Positions 8,790-17,423 of a DNA stretch of 64,000 nt are shown here, piece by piece. The DNA is from Xaviernesmea oryzae. Lineage in GTDB: Bacteria; Pseudomonadota; Alphaproteobacteria; Rhizobiales; Rhizobiaceae. Within the stretch, counting starts at the first letter, position 1; every line of letters starts with the position of its first letter. The notes under the pieces were generated by a model. The model did not search any database. It worked only from the letters and a program-made list of their open reading frames with translations, and was not told the origin of the DNA. The position numbers were made by a program, and so were the translations under genes. The DNA lies in the NCBI RefSeq assembly GCF_900109605.1, contig NZ_FOAM01000017.1:62001-126000 (forward strand), in the 5' to 3' direction.

Positions 8790-10045
8790 GTAGCGAATTT
8801 GATCCCGATATGGAGGAAGGACGGCAGCCCGAGCTTTCCCATCAGGCCGGCGCGGAGGACGATGCCCGGCCGCTGACCGGCGAGCCGGTCGCGCCGATGC
8901 GGCTGCGTCCCGAGCCGCCGCGCGTTACGCGGCTGTCCCGCAAGGTGCTGATCGGTCTTGGTGCTGCCGGCAGCCTCGCGATCAGCGGCGCGCTCTACTA
9001 CGCCCTCCAGACCCGCAGCGGCAGCCAGGGCCAGGAGCTCTACTCGACCGACAACCGCTCGACCCCGGACGGCCTCAACGGCCTGCCCAAGGACTATAGT
9101 GGCGTCCCGAAACTCGGCCCGCCGCTGCCCGGCGATCTCGGCCGACCGATCCTCAATGCGCAGAACGCTGGCCAGCCGGTGCCGGCACCAGCGATCGTCG
9201 CGCCCAACGCCGGGCCGGTCGGACCGACGCCGGAGGAGCAGCGGCGGGCACAGGAGCTGGAGGCGGCGCGGCTTGCGAAGCTCTTCGCCTCGACCGAAAC
9301 GCGGTCCGCCGACAGCACGGCGATGCCTTCGACGGCGACCGCCACGCCGCCCACGGACCTCGCGAGTCTCGGTCTTGCCCCGCAACCGGCCACGCCTTCC
9401 GCACAGCAACGCCAGCAGGCATTCCTCGACCAGACGCCTGACAAGCGCACGGTTTCACCCGATCGCGTCGTCGCGCCGGCCTCGAAGACGGTGCTGCAGG
9501 CCGGCGCGGTGATCGCCGCCGCGCTCATCACCGGCATCCGCTCCGATCTGCCAGGCCAGATTACCGCCCAGGTGACGGAGAACGTCTACGACAGCCCAAC
9601 CGGACGCATTTTGCTTGTGCCCCAGGGCACACGCGTCGTCGGTCAGTACGACAATGGCGTCGGCTTCGGCCAGCGCCGGGTGCTGCTCGTCTGGACGCGG
9701 CTGATCTTCCCCAACGGGCGCTCGATCGTCCTCGAACGTCAGCCCGGCGCCGATGCGGAAGGCTATGCCGGCCTCGAGGATGGCGTCGATCATCACTGGT
9801 GGGATCTTGCCAAGGCCGCAGGGCTCTCGACGCTCCTCAGCATCGGCTCGCAGGCCGGATCGTCGGGCGAGGAGAGCGACATAGCCCGAGCCATCCGCCA
9901 GGGGGCATCCGACGGTATCAACCAGGTCGGCCGCCAAGTGGTCGGGCGTCAGCTCGACATCGCGCCGACTCTCACCATCCGCCCCGGCTTTCCGGTCCGC
10001 GTGCTGGTGACGCGCGATCTCGTTCTCGAACCATACACGGAGTGA
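8786..10045 (+). CDS. trbI: TrbI conjugal transfer protein (VirB10 family)
   Basis: Scaffold that spans inner and outer membranes in the secretion channel. The 419-residue protein has an acidic N-terminal cytoplasmic part, one membrane segment (about 52-72) and a Pro/Ala-rich linker. The C-terminal VirB10 beta-barrel domain contains QAGAVIAAALITGIRSDLPGQ, VTENVYDSPTG and LLVPQGTRVVGQYD, strongly conserved in the family. The ATG at 8786 overlaps the trbG stop. It is the last structural gene of the transfer apparatus. Confidence 0.94.
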   Translation: MSSEFDPDMEEGRQPELSHQAGAEDDARPLTGEPVAPMRLRPEPPRVTRLSRKVLIGLGAAGSLAISGALYYALQTRSGSQGQELYSTDNRSTPDGLNGLPKDYSGVPKLGPPLPGDLGRPILNAQNAGQPVPAPAIVAPNAGPVGPTPEEQRRAQELEAARLAKLFASTETRSADSTAMPSTATATPPTDLASLGLAPQPATPSAQQRQQAFLDQTPDKRTVSPDRVVAPASKTVLQAGAVIAAALITGIRSDLPGQITAQVTENVYDSPTGRILLVPQGTRVVGQYDNGVGFGQRRVLLVWTRLIFPNGRSIVLERQPGADAEGYAGLEDGVDHHWWDLAKAAGLSTLLSIGSQAGSSGEESDIARAIRQGASDGINQVGRQVVGRQLDIAPTLTIRPGFPVRVLVTRDLVLEPYTE

Positions 10046-10049
10046 TTTT

Positions 10050-10280
10050 ATGGCGAAGCTGAAGCTTGGGCCGATCGCTGACGACAAGCCAGTCAAGGTC
10101 ACACTGGAGCTGCCAGCCAGCCTGCACCGCGACCTGGTCGCTTATGCCGAGGTGCTCGCTCAAGAAAGCGGGCAACCGGCCACCGATCCAAATCGCCTAA
10201 TTGCGCCCATGCTGGAACGCTTCATGGCGACAGACCGCGCGTTTAAGAAGAGCCGCCGGATTATGACCGACGAGCGTTGA
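10050..10280 (+). CDS. DUF2274 family protein
   Basis: The 76-residue protein MAKLKLGPIADDKPVKVTLELPASLHRD belongs to the DUF2274 group that regularly follows trbI in alphaproteobacterial elements. The VKVTLELPASLHRDLVAYAEVLA segment resembles the strand-helix part of ribbon-helix-helix proteins, so a DNA-binding role is possible but unproven. It starts four bases after trbI and ends the operon just before a strong hairpin. Confidence 0.85.
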   Translation: MAKLKLGPIADDKPVKVTLELPASLHRDLVAYAEVLAQESGQPATDPNRLIAPMLERFMATDRAFKKSRRIMTDER

Positions 10281-10307
10281 ATTGGCGTACGATGCCGGAG
10301 CAACCAA

Positions 10308-10339
10308 ATATCGTGATCGGCTCGCGCCGATCACGATAT
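10308..10339. terminator. Perfect 14-bp stem hairpin, bidirectional terminator
   Basis: The stem ATATCGTGATCGGC pairs perfectly with GCCGATCACGATAT around a TCGC loop. It lies between the ends of two convergent transcription units (trb operon and the tautomerase gene). It lacks a clear T-run, so termination is inferred from position and stem stability. Confidence 0.6.
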
Positions 10340-10371
10340 GGAATTCCTATCTCAGGTATGTAGAGATCCTA

Positions 10372-10617
10372 CTATGATGAAGCTGGAATCGCGGAGTAGT
10401 CAGGGGCTAAAATTAATTCCGAGGCCGCATTTTCAATGTCAGGAACAAAGACTTGTTCGTGCCAGTTTTCTGGCGCGATAGGCCGCAGCACGATCGAGAT
10501 TGCCGCCGGATGGCAGCGAAGATTTTCCACAAGAGCTCCACTGATTACATCGACCAAATTCGCCTTCGATACATCACTGACGGGCGCGTCGAAGTATTTA
10601 ATAATGACGTGCGGCAT
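10372..10617 (-). CDS. PptA-like tautomerase
   Basis: The 81-residue protein of the 4-oxalocrotonate tautomerase superfamily carries Pro2 (MPHVIIKYF), the usual catalytic base. The internal ISIVLRPIAPENWHEQVFVPDI resembles E. coli PptA (YdcE). Members catalyse keto-enol tautomerisation or related proton transfers. The gene starts three bases after the NRPS stop, with a GGAG ribosome site inside the end of the NRPS gene. The two are therefore almost certainly co-translated, and it may act on the NRPS product or a precursor; that role is inference. Confidence 0.85.
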   Translation of the reverse strand: MPHVIIKYFDAPVSDVSKANLVDVISGALVENLRCHPAAISIVLRPIAPENWHEQVFVPDIENAASELILAPDYSAIPASS

Positions 10618-10620
10618 GGA

Positions 10621-13600
10621 TCACTCCTCGCCTACAGTTGCGGCATTAGACGCCGTTCCAAATTCATCGAGCGAATATCGATGGATGACATGGATAAGTT
10701 CCTCAACTCCGCCGGGCTTCAAGATCTTATAATGATCGGGTGCAACGGGAACATTGACAACGCTCCCCCGTAATGCTTCTGCGGCGGTCTCGACGAAGGA
10801 CGTGCTATCACCTCTCGCCTTGAATAGTCGTACAGGAGAAGACAATGTCCGCTTTTCCAACCGTGACCCAAAGCCCGGTGTGTAGATCTTCGTCACGAGT
10901 TGCGTGATGCGCACGATTAGGTTGACGTCCAGTTCAGGCTTCTCTGCAGAAACGAATTCGACAAAAGTGTTTTTGTCACGTACCGCGCCAAGCATTGGGG
11001 CTACTCGAGAATGGTCAATCGTCTGAGCGAAAACAGAGTAAAGGATCGTCAGAAACGAAGGATCCAAGAATAGCGCGTCCGGCTCTTTCCGAAGCGGGTC
11101 GCCAGTTGCCAGTTGAGGTGAGCCAGGTGCGATGAGGATAATTTCGGCTACCTTTTGACCCGCCTGCTCAAGATGCCAAGCCGTTTCATAAGCAACTCGG
11201 GCTCCGAACGAATACCCCCACAAGCTGTAGGGGCCGTCAGGCTGCACCTGACGTATCAGCGCAGCGTCGCGCGCTGACATTTCTTGAATCGAGTCGCAAA
11301 TATTCTCTCCAGCATTTACACCCTCTGCTTGTATTCCGATGAAGGGACGTGGAGTGTCGAGTGCAGCAGCAAGGTGCCGCAGGCTCATCGGATAGCCCCC
11401 GAGGCCAGGCCAGCAGAAAATCGGCCTTCCGATCCCTTTCTTTAAAATGACTGCGCGCGAGTAGGATTGCTTTGGCTCATTGGCACCAAGTCGCTCAGCA
11501 AGAGCCTCTATGGTAGAGCACTCAAATAATACCTGAACAGGCAGCTCGACTCCGAGTAAACGGTTGATGCTCAAAACCAATTGCACGGCTTGCAGCGAGT
11601 CACCTCCGAGATCAAAGAAATCGTCGCGGATGGAGAGTTCCTCAATGTCTAGTTCTTCGCTCCATATACGCGCTAGACGTATCTCGATCTCGTTGCGAGG
11701 CGCTATCACCTCCCGCTCTGCATCGTTATCCGCAAATTGCGGAAGTTCTTGCAGCGCCTTGACGTCAACCTTGCCAGACGGACTGAGAGGCATTGACGGG
11801 ACAAGGACGAGCTTACTGGGAACCATGTAGTCCGGCAGGCTCGTCTGAAGGTCTTTTCGAATCAGTTCAGCAGGACCTTCCATATGCACGGCATCTTCAT
11901 GCATGCCCTCATGATAGATTTGGGCTTCGCTAACACTACCGAAAAGAGCTGTGTATGAAACCAACGCCTCTTCCCCCTGCTCGGAAAGGATATCGCGGAG
12001 CCGGAGTGCAGCGGCAAGATCGTGCCCGGTCTTCGAGCTGTACCCCGACGACATCAAGCCGATATGATGCCGATTCTGCTGCAAGCGCTGCAGCACCCGT
12101 CCCAAGTCAATGTACGCACTCCAATGGTCAGGAGAGAGACTGACGAGCGAGACCATTCCACTTGCCCGTGAATACACCCTCTGATTGATCGCGATTACGT
12201 GGCGCTGCTCGATGAGATGGCGCGAAATAGGGGTCAAGACGTTATTTCGATACGAATATTGTCCCTGCGGCAAGCCGTGTATGCGATCACCGTGCGCCTG
12301 GACATAGATGTCGACCGGGAGATCCACCTGACGTTCCGAGTATGGTACAATATCAAAGGCGGCAAGATAGACGTGGTCGGCGCCGCATGATAGATGCCTT
12401 ATGGCGTCTTCCATGTAATGACCCGTGCCAACACCAAACCCGAGCTCCGGCAAAATATGGTCAAGAACCCCAAGAATATGCCCCGTTTCAAATTCCAGAA
12501 CCTCTCTGATGTTGTTTTTGTAAACAGGCTCTATAGCGGATACTTTACCAACAAAATGTAATCTTAGAGGGATACCATTGGCGTCGCTAGGGGGCGCTAT
12601 GTGGAAGAGCTTGTGAAGGGAAGGATGATAGTAATAGTAACCGTCATCAAGCCCTTCGATGCTTGTCACCTCAATGTAAAACTGAGTCGCATAAAGTGCA
12701 CCTGGAGAGGCATACGTATATTTGGGAAGGAGCCGTTCTGCGCTTGAAAACTGTCCTAGATAGCGCAGTACATGACCAAGGACTTTGACATCAAGGAAGA
12801 CGGGATCATCGGCTGGTTTTCCCGTGTGTTCGTTCGACGAGAGCAAGCCAATGACGTCGCCTATTGCAATCTCCCGCCCTTCAAAAAATCGATAGGTTTT
12901 TCTTGAGAACGCCAGTGCGCGTTGCGCCGAAGTCGCTTGGGCGCCTGGAAGGTCAATCGCCCGATGATTTTCAAGCTCGACCGTATCCCGTAACCCGGCG
13001 GCCGAAAGCTGCGCTCGAACTTGAAGCCTGCTCTTCTTGCTTTGATGATGGGCACCTGCATTGCCCTGATCCATTAGCTGCGCTTCGCGCGGGTTTAATT
13101 CGATCGCCGCAGCAAGCATTGGCTGGCCCGTACGCGGATGCGGCTTGACGAAGACACCTGCGGATTTCACCCAGTCGTGGTTTTCGATCGCGACGCGGAC
13201 TTCGTCGAGTTCGATACGGTAACCACGGAACTTGACTTGGTTATCCGCACGTCCATGGAAATGCATAATGCCGCTGCTATCCCGCTCGACGAGATCACCC
13301 GTCCGATACAGGCGGAACGTGCCGCCCATCGCCGGATTGTTCCAAAAAATAAATCGCTCCGCAGTAAGCTCCTTGCGGTTATGGTATCCGGTAGCTAATT
13401 GTGCGCCTCCGATATAGAGTTCTCCGGTCTCGCCGGTTTTGACCTCGCGCAGATCTGAATCCAAAACGAAGCAAAACGTGTTCAGCACCGGGCGTCCGAT
13501 CGGGATGACCTCACGCATTTCTTCGATACCGAGTGGGTCGACATTGTATGACGCTGCGTTAATCGTGCACTCCGTTGGCCCGTAGAGGTTCACAAGTCGG

Positions 13601-14550
13601 CAATTGGGGCGCGCTTCGAAGATGCGAGCTGCTAGTTTTCTAGTAAGTGCTTCACCTCCGCTGAATATCTTGCTAAGCGTTTGGCACTGTTCAAACTCTG
13701 GATGATCGACCAGTGCTTGCAAGAGCGTGGGAACGCCTTGCAAAATCGTCACCCGGTGCTGGCGGATTTGCTGGATCAATGCTGGCGGATCTCGATAGAT
13801 GCCAGGTCGCCCCACGATTACCAACGCTCCGCAGCAAACTGCAAGGAGCTCCCACTGCGCAGCATCAAAGCTGATTGGCGTCTTTTGGAGAATGACTTCG
13901 CCCGCCTGCAATCCATGCACACTTTCCAGCCAAGATAGCTGATTTACGATTGAGGCCAATGAAATGTTGACCCCTTTCGGTGCGCCAATCGTGCCTGAGG
14001 TGTAAATCATATAGACCGGATCAACGTCATTTTGAATTGGTGCGGACGGACCGTCTATATCGTCGTCCCTTATCGCAGACAGATCGTCCAAACTAATTAA
14101 TGTGACTCCAGGTAGGATCATCTCTGAAAGCTTGCTGCGCAATCTATCCTGTGTAACAATTACCTTTAGCCCAGCATCTTTGATCATGTATGCTAATCGA
14201 TCGAGTGGGTAGTCGGTCGAAAGCGGGACGTACGCGCTTCCAGCGAATAGTATGCCCCACAGGCCGATCATCATGTCGGTTGAAGCTTCGACGAATAAGC
14301 CAACATTGTCACCCGGGCCCATTCCGGAACTTGAAAGCAAACGTCCAAGCTTATCCGATTGTCTCACCAAGTCTCGATAGCGCAAGCCATGCGTGTCGTC
14401 GCATACGGCGAGTTCGTCGCCCCTATAAATGCTTTGCGCAAGGAGCATCCCAACCGGCGACTTCGCGATTGAAGGGAAGCCGAGAAGTGGATGCACAGCT
14501 TCAACTTTGTTCGCGCTGAAATGATCAACGTGTGGTGAGGACTCGTTCAT
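10621..14550 (-). CDS. indC: Indigoidine-synthase-like NRPS (A-Ox-T-TE)
   Basis: Single-module NRPS of 1309 residues starting MNESSPHVDHF at ATG 14550, preceded by AGGAG; an upstream in-frame extension crosses the operator and was rejected. The adenylation domain has YTSGTIGAPKG (about 182-192), FDAAQWEL (about 228), NLYGPTE (about 320), YRTGDLV and GRADNQVKFRGYRIE (about 445). A nitroreductase/McbC-like flavin oxidase is inserted next, from about RKTYRFFEG (548), with YASPGALYATQFYIEV. The A domain resumes at PDYMVPSKLVLVP and SPSGKVDVK (Lys about 927), then a carrier GGDSLQ (Ser about 985) and a thioesterase GYSFGA (about 1113). Aligned by hand to the GrsA positions, the specificity residues are D-A-W-Q-F-G-L-I-N-K, the glutamine code recalled for BpsA/IndC. 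That architecture makes the blue pigment indigoidine from two L-glutamines. No phosphopantetheinyl transferase is nearby. Confidence 0.9.
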   Translation of the reverse strand: MNESSPHVDHFSANKVEAVHPLLGFPSIAKSPVGMLLAQSIYRGDELAVCDDTHGLRYRDLVRQSDKLGRLLSSSGMGPGDNVGLFVEASTDMMIGLWGILFAGSAYVPLSTDYPLDRLAYMIKDAGLKVIVTQDRLRSKLSEMILPGVTLISLDDLSAIRDDDIDGPSAPIQNDVDPVYMIYTSGTIGAPKGVNISLASIVNQLSWLESVHGLQAGEVILQKTPISFDAAQWELLAVCCGALVIVGRPGIYRDPPALIQQIRQHRVTILQGVPTLLQALVDHPEFEQCQTLSKIFSGGEALTRKLAARIFEARPNCRLVNLYGPTECTINAASYNVDPLGIEEMREVIPIGRPVLNTFCFVLDSDLREVKTGETGELYIGGAQLATGYHNRKELTAERFIFWNNPAMGGTFRLYRTGDLVERDSSGIMHFHGRADNQVKFRGYRIELDEVRVAIENHDWVKSAGVFVKPHPRTGQPMLAAAIELNPREAQLMDQGNAGAHHQSKKSRLQVRAQLSAAGLRDTVELENHRAIDLPGAQATSAQRALAFSRKTYRFFEGREIAIGDVIGLLSSNEHTGKPADDPVFLDVKVLGHVLRYLGQFSSAERLLPKYTYASPGALYATQFYIEVTSIEGLDDGYYYYHPSLHKLFHIAPPSDANGIPLRLHFVGKVSAIEPVYKNNIREVLEFETGHILGVLDHILPELGFGVGTGHYMEDAIRHLSCGADHVYLAAFDIVPYSERQVDLPVDIYVQAHGDRIHGLPQGQYSYRNNVLTPISRHLIEQRHVIAINQRVYSRASGMVSLVSLSPDHWSAYIDLGRVLQRLQQNRHHIGLMSSGYSSKTGHDLAAALRLRDILSEQGEEALVSYTALFGSVSEAQIYHEGMHEDAVHMEGPAELIRKDLQTSLPDYMVPSKLVLVPSMPLSPSGKVDVKALQELPQFADNDAEREVIAPRNEIEIRLARIWSEELDIEELSIRDDFFDLGGDSLQAVQLVLSINRLLGVELPVQVLFECSTIEALAERLGANEPKQSYSRAVILKKGIGRPIFCWPGLGGYPMSLRHLAAALDTPRPFIGIQAEGVNAGENICDSIQEMSARDAALIRQVQPDGPYSLWGYSFGARVAYETAWHLEQAGQKVAEIILIAPGSPQLATGDPLRKEPDALFLDPSFLTILYSVFAQTIDHSRVAPMLGAVRDKNTFVEFVSAEKPELDVNLIVRITQLVTKIYTPGFGSRLEKRTLSSPVRLFKARGDSTSFVETAAEALRGSVVNVPVAPDHYKILKPGGVEELIHVIHRYSLDEFGTASNAATVGEE

Positions 14551-14561
14551 GTGGTGTCTCC

Positions 14562-14594
14562 TATATATGGAACAACCGTTCCATAATCGAGCAA
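14562..14594 (-). promoter_or_regulatory. NRPS promoter with TetR-type operator
   Basis: The perfect inverted repeat TATGGAACAACCGTTCCATA lies at 14566-14585. On the minus strand it sits between a presumed -35 TTGCTC (14589-14594) and a -10 CATATA (14564-14569), so a bound repressor would block RNA polymerase. Near-copies lie before the racemase-family gene and the dehydrogenase gene. Assignment to the TetR protein encoded at 15901 is by context. Confidence 0.7.
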
Positions 14595-14671
14595 GCACGG
14601 CTCGATCGGTTGTTCGTCAAGATTTACATGTGCGCCAAGAACTACAGGGCTTTCAAAAATGGCGAGAAGTT

Positions 14672-15631
14672 CTACTTCGCCTCGTACAGGAGGCCGTGCC
14701 CGGGAATGGCATCGCCGATTCCGGAACATCGCAGCGCATGCCAATAGAGAACCGGATTGTTAGCCAACACGGGCTTGCCGATCCAACTCTCTGCCATGGC
14801 GGCAAACTTTGCCATCGGCACGTTGGTGCCAACCTGAACGATTGCCTCGACTTCGGGCCTGTTCACCGCAAGCACTGCGTTTCGCAGGTCGACAGCCGTC
14901 ACGTTCGAGATATTTGAGGGCGTGCGGCCACCTAAGCCATGAGTAGCAACGATATCAATTCCGCTCTCCGTGAAGAAACGCGAAACCGGCTCATCGCCCA
15001 GTTCAAGATATGGCGAGATCAGTCCGATACGGCGAATGCCGCCGAGGGCGTTTAACGCCGCAAGGATGGCGTTCGCGCTCATCACGATTGCCGCGCCTCC
15101 GCCCGCATCCGTGAGCTCTGCTAGGAGCATCTCGTGCGCCGGCCATCCCTCCCAGTAGCCGTCCGGCGAAACCGCTGCGATGATTGCGTTCAGGCCACAA
15201 TGGCGGAGGGATCTGATTGCGCTCGGAGTCGACCGCCTGATATCGTCGATGACCTTTCGAAACCCTTCTGCATTCGCCAGCGAGTCATCGTCGATCGCTA
15301 TTCGCGCGACATGGTTCGTGACGTCGAAAGGACGCATATCGTCCATCTCTGGTTGGGCGGACGTATTGGTGGTCGGGATCGCAACCCCGATTCGCGCACG
15401 CTTGCCTAAAAAGCTGCTCACTGGCCACTCCGATTTCTGGATCGTTTCGATATCGTTGCCCCATTTGAAGGACACAACGTGGCTCATATTCCCTGACAAC
15501 GGCAGGGCGAACTTCATGGTGTATTCGCATTCACTGCCAAAACAGACCGAAGTGTCCGCTTGGAGAAGACACTTACTTGCGTTGCTCGATATCGCAGCAA
15601 ACTCTTCCGAGCGCGCCTCAAAATCAGGCAT
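14672..15631 (-). CDS. Maleate isomerase/arylmalonate decarboxylase-family protein
   Basis: The Asp/Glu racemase-like superfamily is recognisable from GKRARIGVAIPTTNTSAQPEM, ILAALNALGGIRRIGLISPY, the VQVGTNVPMAKFAAMAESWIGKPVLANN block and the end IPGHGLLYEAK. Members isomerise maleate, decarboxylate arylmalonates or racemise amino acids. Both usual catalytic cysteine positions appear replaced (AAVSPDGYWEG; VGTN), so a cofactor-free cysteine mechanism is doubtful. The 319-residue length uses ATG 15631, but the operator lies only six bases upstream. The transcript may be leaderless, or translation may start at Met39 (15517) or Met49 (15487), as the first 70 residues match nothing known. It lies upstream of the NRPS on the same strand with its own promoter. 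Confidence 0.7.
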   Translation of the reverse strand: MPDFEARSEEFAAISSNASKCLLQADTSVCFGSECEYTMKFALPLSGNMSHVVSFKWGNDIETIQKSEWPVSSFLGKRARIGVAIPTTNTSAQPEMDDMRPFDVTNHVARIAIDDDSLANAEGFRKVIDDIRRSTPSAIRSLRHCGLNAIIAAVSPDGYWEGWPAHEMLLAELTDAGGGAAIVMSANAILAALNALGGIRRIGLISPYLELGDEPVSRFFTESGIDIVATHGLGGRTPSNISNVTAVDLRNAVLAVNRPEVEAIVQVGTNVPMAKFAAMAESWIGKPVLANNPVLYWHALRCSGIGDAIPGHGLLYEAK

Positions 15632-15635
15632 GTAA

Positions 15636-15665
15636 GTTATGGAATGATCGTTCCTTATGAGTCAA
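15636..15665 (-). promoter_or_regulatory. Promoter with TetR-type operator for the racemase-family gene
   Basis: TATGGAATGATCGTTCCTTA (15638-15657) is a near-palindrome matching the NRPS operator in arm sequence and spacing. On the minus strand it lies between a -35 TTGACT (15660-15665) and a -10 CATAAC (15636-15641) with an 18-base spacer. It is in the divergent region between this gene and tetR and could serve both. Confidence 0.65.
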
Positions 15666-15900
15666 GGCCTCTGAATACCTCTCCGTGAAATACATATTAT
15701 TATATGTTGCGTGCCCACGTGGGTGCGCATCGCACCAGGCTTCAGCCTGTCACCGAGGCAAAGCCGTCGAGCACCTAGATCTCTCAGCGGATCGAGTTTT
15801 GCTCTCCCCAGGGAGGGAGAATGCTATCGCGTCCACGGCCCTGTCGTTGACAATCGCGATCACGAGGTTATGGTACGCGCATTCCAGAAAGGGTAGGTGT

Positions 15901-16485
15901 TTGGCTAGGCCTAGAGAATTCGATGAGGAGCGCGTCCTCGATGCCGTGATGGATACCTTCTGGCGTAGTGGCTATGAAGGCACGTCCGCGCAGGCGCTTG
16001 TCGATGCGACAGGGTTAGGGCGCGGGAGCTTGTACGCAGCCTATGGCAGCAAAGCTGGCCTCTTTGAACAGGCACTGCTGCGTTACCGAAAGCGGGCTCA
16101 AGCACAGGTGGATCAACTGCGGCAGCCAGGTTCCCCGTTAAGACGGCTGCGAGAATTGATGGAGGATGTCGTTGATGCTGATTTAAAGACAATGGAGAAG
16201 CGTGGCTGTCTGGCCACCAACAGCGCGATAGAGCTCTGCGGTCGCGATTCGAGAATAGATGATCTCGTGCGTAGTAATTTCAGTATATTAATGCGCGGGA
16301 TTGAAGAAGCCATCCGACGTGGTCAGGCTGAAGATGAAATCTGTTCAAGTGCTAGCTCGGAAAGTCTAGCGCTATTTCTGTTCAACGCTGTCCAAGGTTT
16401 GAGAGTTCTCGCGAAGGCAACTCCATCCAAGGATAGGCCGAAGCTCATGGCCATCATAGAACGAACGTTGATGGCCTTGAGGTGA
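15901..16485 (+). CDS. TetR-family transcriptional repressor
   Basis: A 194-residue TetR regulator with a clear N-terminal helix-turn-helix: REFDEERVLDAVMDTFWRSGYEGTSAQALVDATGLGRGSLYAAYGSKAGLFEQALLRY. The remainder is the helical ligand-binding domain. The start is set at TTG 15901 (reading MARPREF) because the family begins here; GGG at 15891-15893 may serve as ribosome site. The open frame extends upstream to 15685 without family similarity. Lying between the two divergent arms of the indigoidine-type locus, it is the natural candidate to bind the three inverted repeats. The inducer is unknown. Confidence 0.85.
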   Translation: MARPREFDEERVLDAVMDTFWRSGYEGTSAQALVDATGLGRGSLYAAYGSKAGLFEQALLRYRKRAQAQVDQLRQPGSPLRRLRELMEDVVDADLKTMEKRGCLATNSAIELCGRDSRIDDLVRSNFSILMRGIEEAIRRGQAEDEICSSASSESLALFLFNAVQGLRVLAKATPSKDRPKLMAIIERTLMALR

Positions 16486-16501
16486 GCGACCGGACTCTTT
16501 T

Positions 16502-16530
16502 TTGTCCGATTATGGAACGGACGTTAAAGA
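16502..16530 (+). promoter_or_regulatory. Promoter with TetR-type operator for the dehydrogenase-MFS operon
   Basis: A full left arm TATGGAAC (16511-16518) is followed at the right spacing by a weaker right arm GTTAAAGA. It lies between -35 TTGTCC (16502-16507) and -10 TTAAAG (16524-16529) with a 16-base spacer. The -35/operator/-10 order is the same as at the other two promoters of this locus. Confidence 0.6.
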
Positions 16531-16545
16531 AACAGGAGAATCTAA

Positions 16546-17412
16546 ATGTCAAATCAGAGCAAAGCTTTGGTTGTTGCCGTCCTCGGGACAGGGCTGATCG
16601 GCGCCCCCGTCGCGCGCAACCTTGCGCGGAAAGGCTTCGATGTCCGCGTGTGGAACCGTACCGCCGACAAAGCCCGGGCGCTCGCGACCGATGGCGCGCA
16701 GCCGTTCGATCAGGTTCAGGACGCCACTCGCGGAGCCGACGTCATCGTCACGGTCCTGAAAGATGGACCCGCCGTTCACGAGGCGGTGGCAGCTGCCCTG
16801 CCTGAGATCGCTCGCGATACAGTCTGGCTACAACTGAGCACAGTCGGTCTTTCCGCGACTGAAGCGCTCGCCGATTTAGCCGTTAAGCACGGCCTAGTGT
16901 TCTATGATGCACCTGTTCAAGGAACACGTCAGCCCGCCGAGCAAGGCAAGCTCGTCATTCTCGCTTCGGGGCCGGAATCAAATCGCGACACTGCTCAACA
17001 GGTGTTTGATGCTATTAGTCAACGGACTATTTGGGTTTCTGATCAACCAGGAGCGAGCAGCCGACTGAAGCTTGCTCTGAACGCTTTTGTTTTCGCGCTA
17101 ACCCATGGAACCGCGGAGACGCTCGCCATAGCCAAGGCCCTTGGCATTGAGCCGGCTCTGGTGGTCAACGCCATTACCGGCGGTCCACTCGACAGCGGGT
17201 ATTTCCAAGCCAAGAGCGCTGCAATGCTGAATGGCGATTATTCCACGAGCTTCTCCGTCGATAACGGCGTGAAGGATGCCAATCTCGTTTTGGACGCGCT
17301 TGCTGGAACTGATTTCCAGGCTGACCTAGCTGAGGCGGGTCTCAATCGCTTTCGGCGCGCAGGCGATGCCGGCCATGGCGGCAAGGACATCGCCGCTTCG
17401 TTTTTGGTCTGA
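16546..17412 (+). CDS. 3-hydroxyisobutyrate dehydrogenase-family NAD(P) oxidoreductase
   Basis: The 288-residue protein has an N-terminal Rossmann fold (LGTGLIGAPVARNLARKGFDVRVWNRT, about 13-38) and the substrate-site block DAPVQGTRQPAEQGKL (about 122). The catalytic-lysine helix SRLKLALNAFVF lies near residue 180. Enzymes of this family oxidise beta-hydroxyacids, and some reduce imines. A good AGGAG precedes ATG 16546. It is the first gene of an operon with the exporter 11 bases downstream. The substrate is unknown; its shared operator suggests a role with the NRPS product. Confidence 0.85.
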   Translation: MSNQSKALVVAVLGTGLIGAPVARNLARKGFDVRVWNRTADKARALATDGAQPFDQVQDATRGADVIVTVLKDGPAVHEAVAAALPEIARDTVWLQLSTVGLSATEALADLAVKHGLVFYDAPVQGTRQPAEQGKLVILASGPESNRDTAQQVFDAISQRTIWVSDQPGASSRLKLALNAFVFALTHGTAETLAIAKALGIEPALVVNAITGGPLDSGYFQAKSAAMLNGDYSTSFSVDNGVKDANLVLDALAGTDFQADLAEAGLNRFRRAGDAGHGGKDIAASFLV

Positions 17413-17423
17413 AGGGGGCTGCG

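Noticed and set aside
15712-15721. Palindrome CCCACGTGGG between the racemase-family gene and tetR
   Set aside because: Ten bases with an E-box-like core can occur by chance in this GC range, and no promoter or second copy supports it.
16457-16472. A fourth operator-like sequence (TAGAACGAACGTTGAT) inside the end of the TetR gene
   Set aside because: It matches only part of each arm, has no promoter context and lies in coding sequence.
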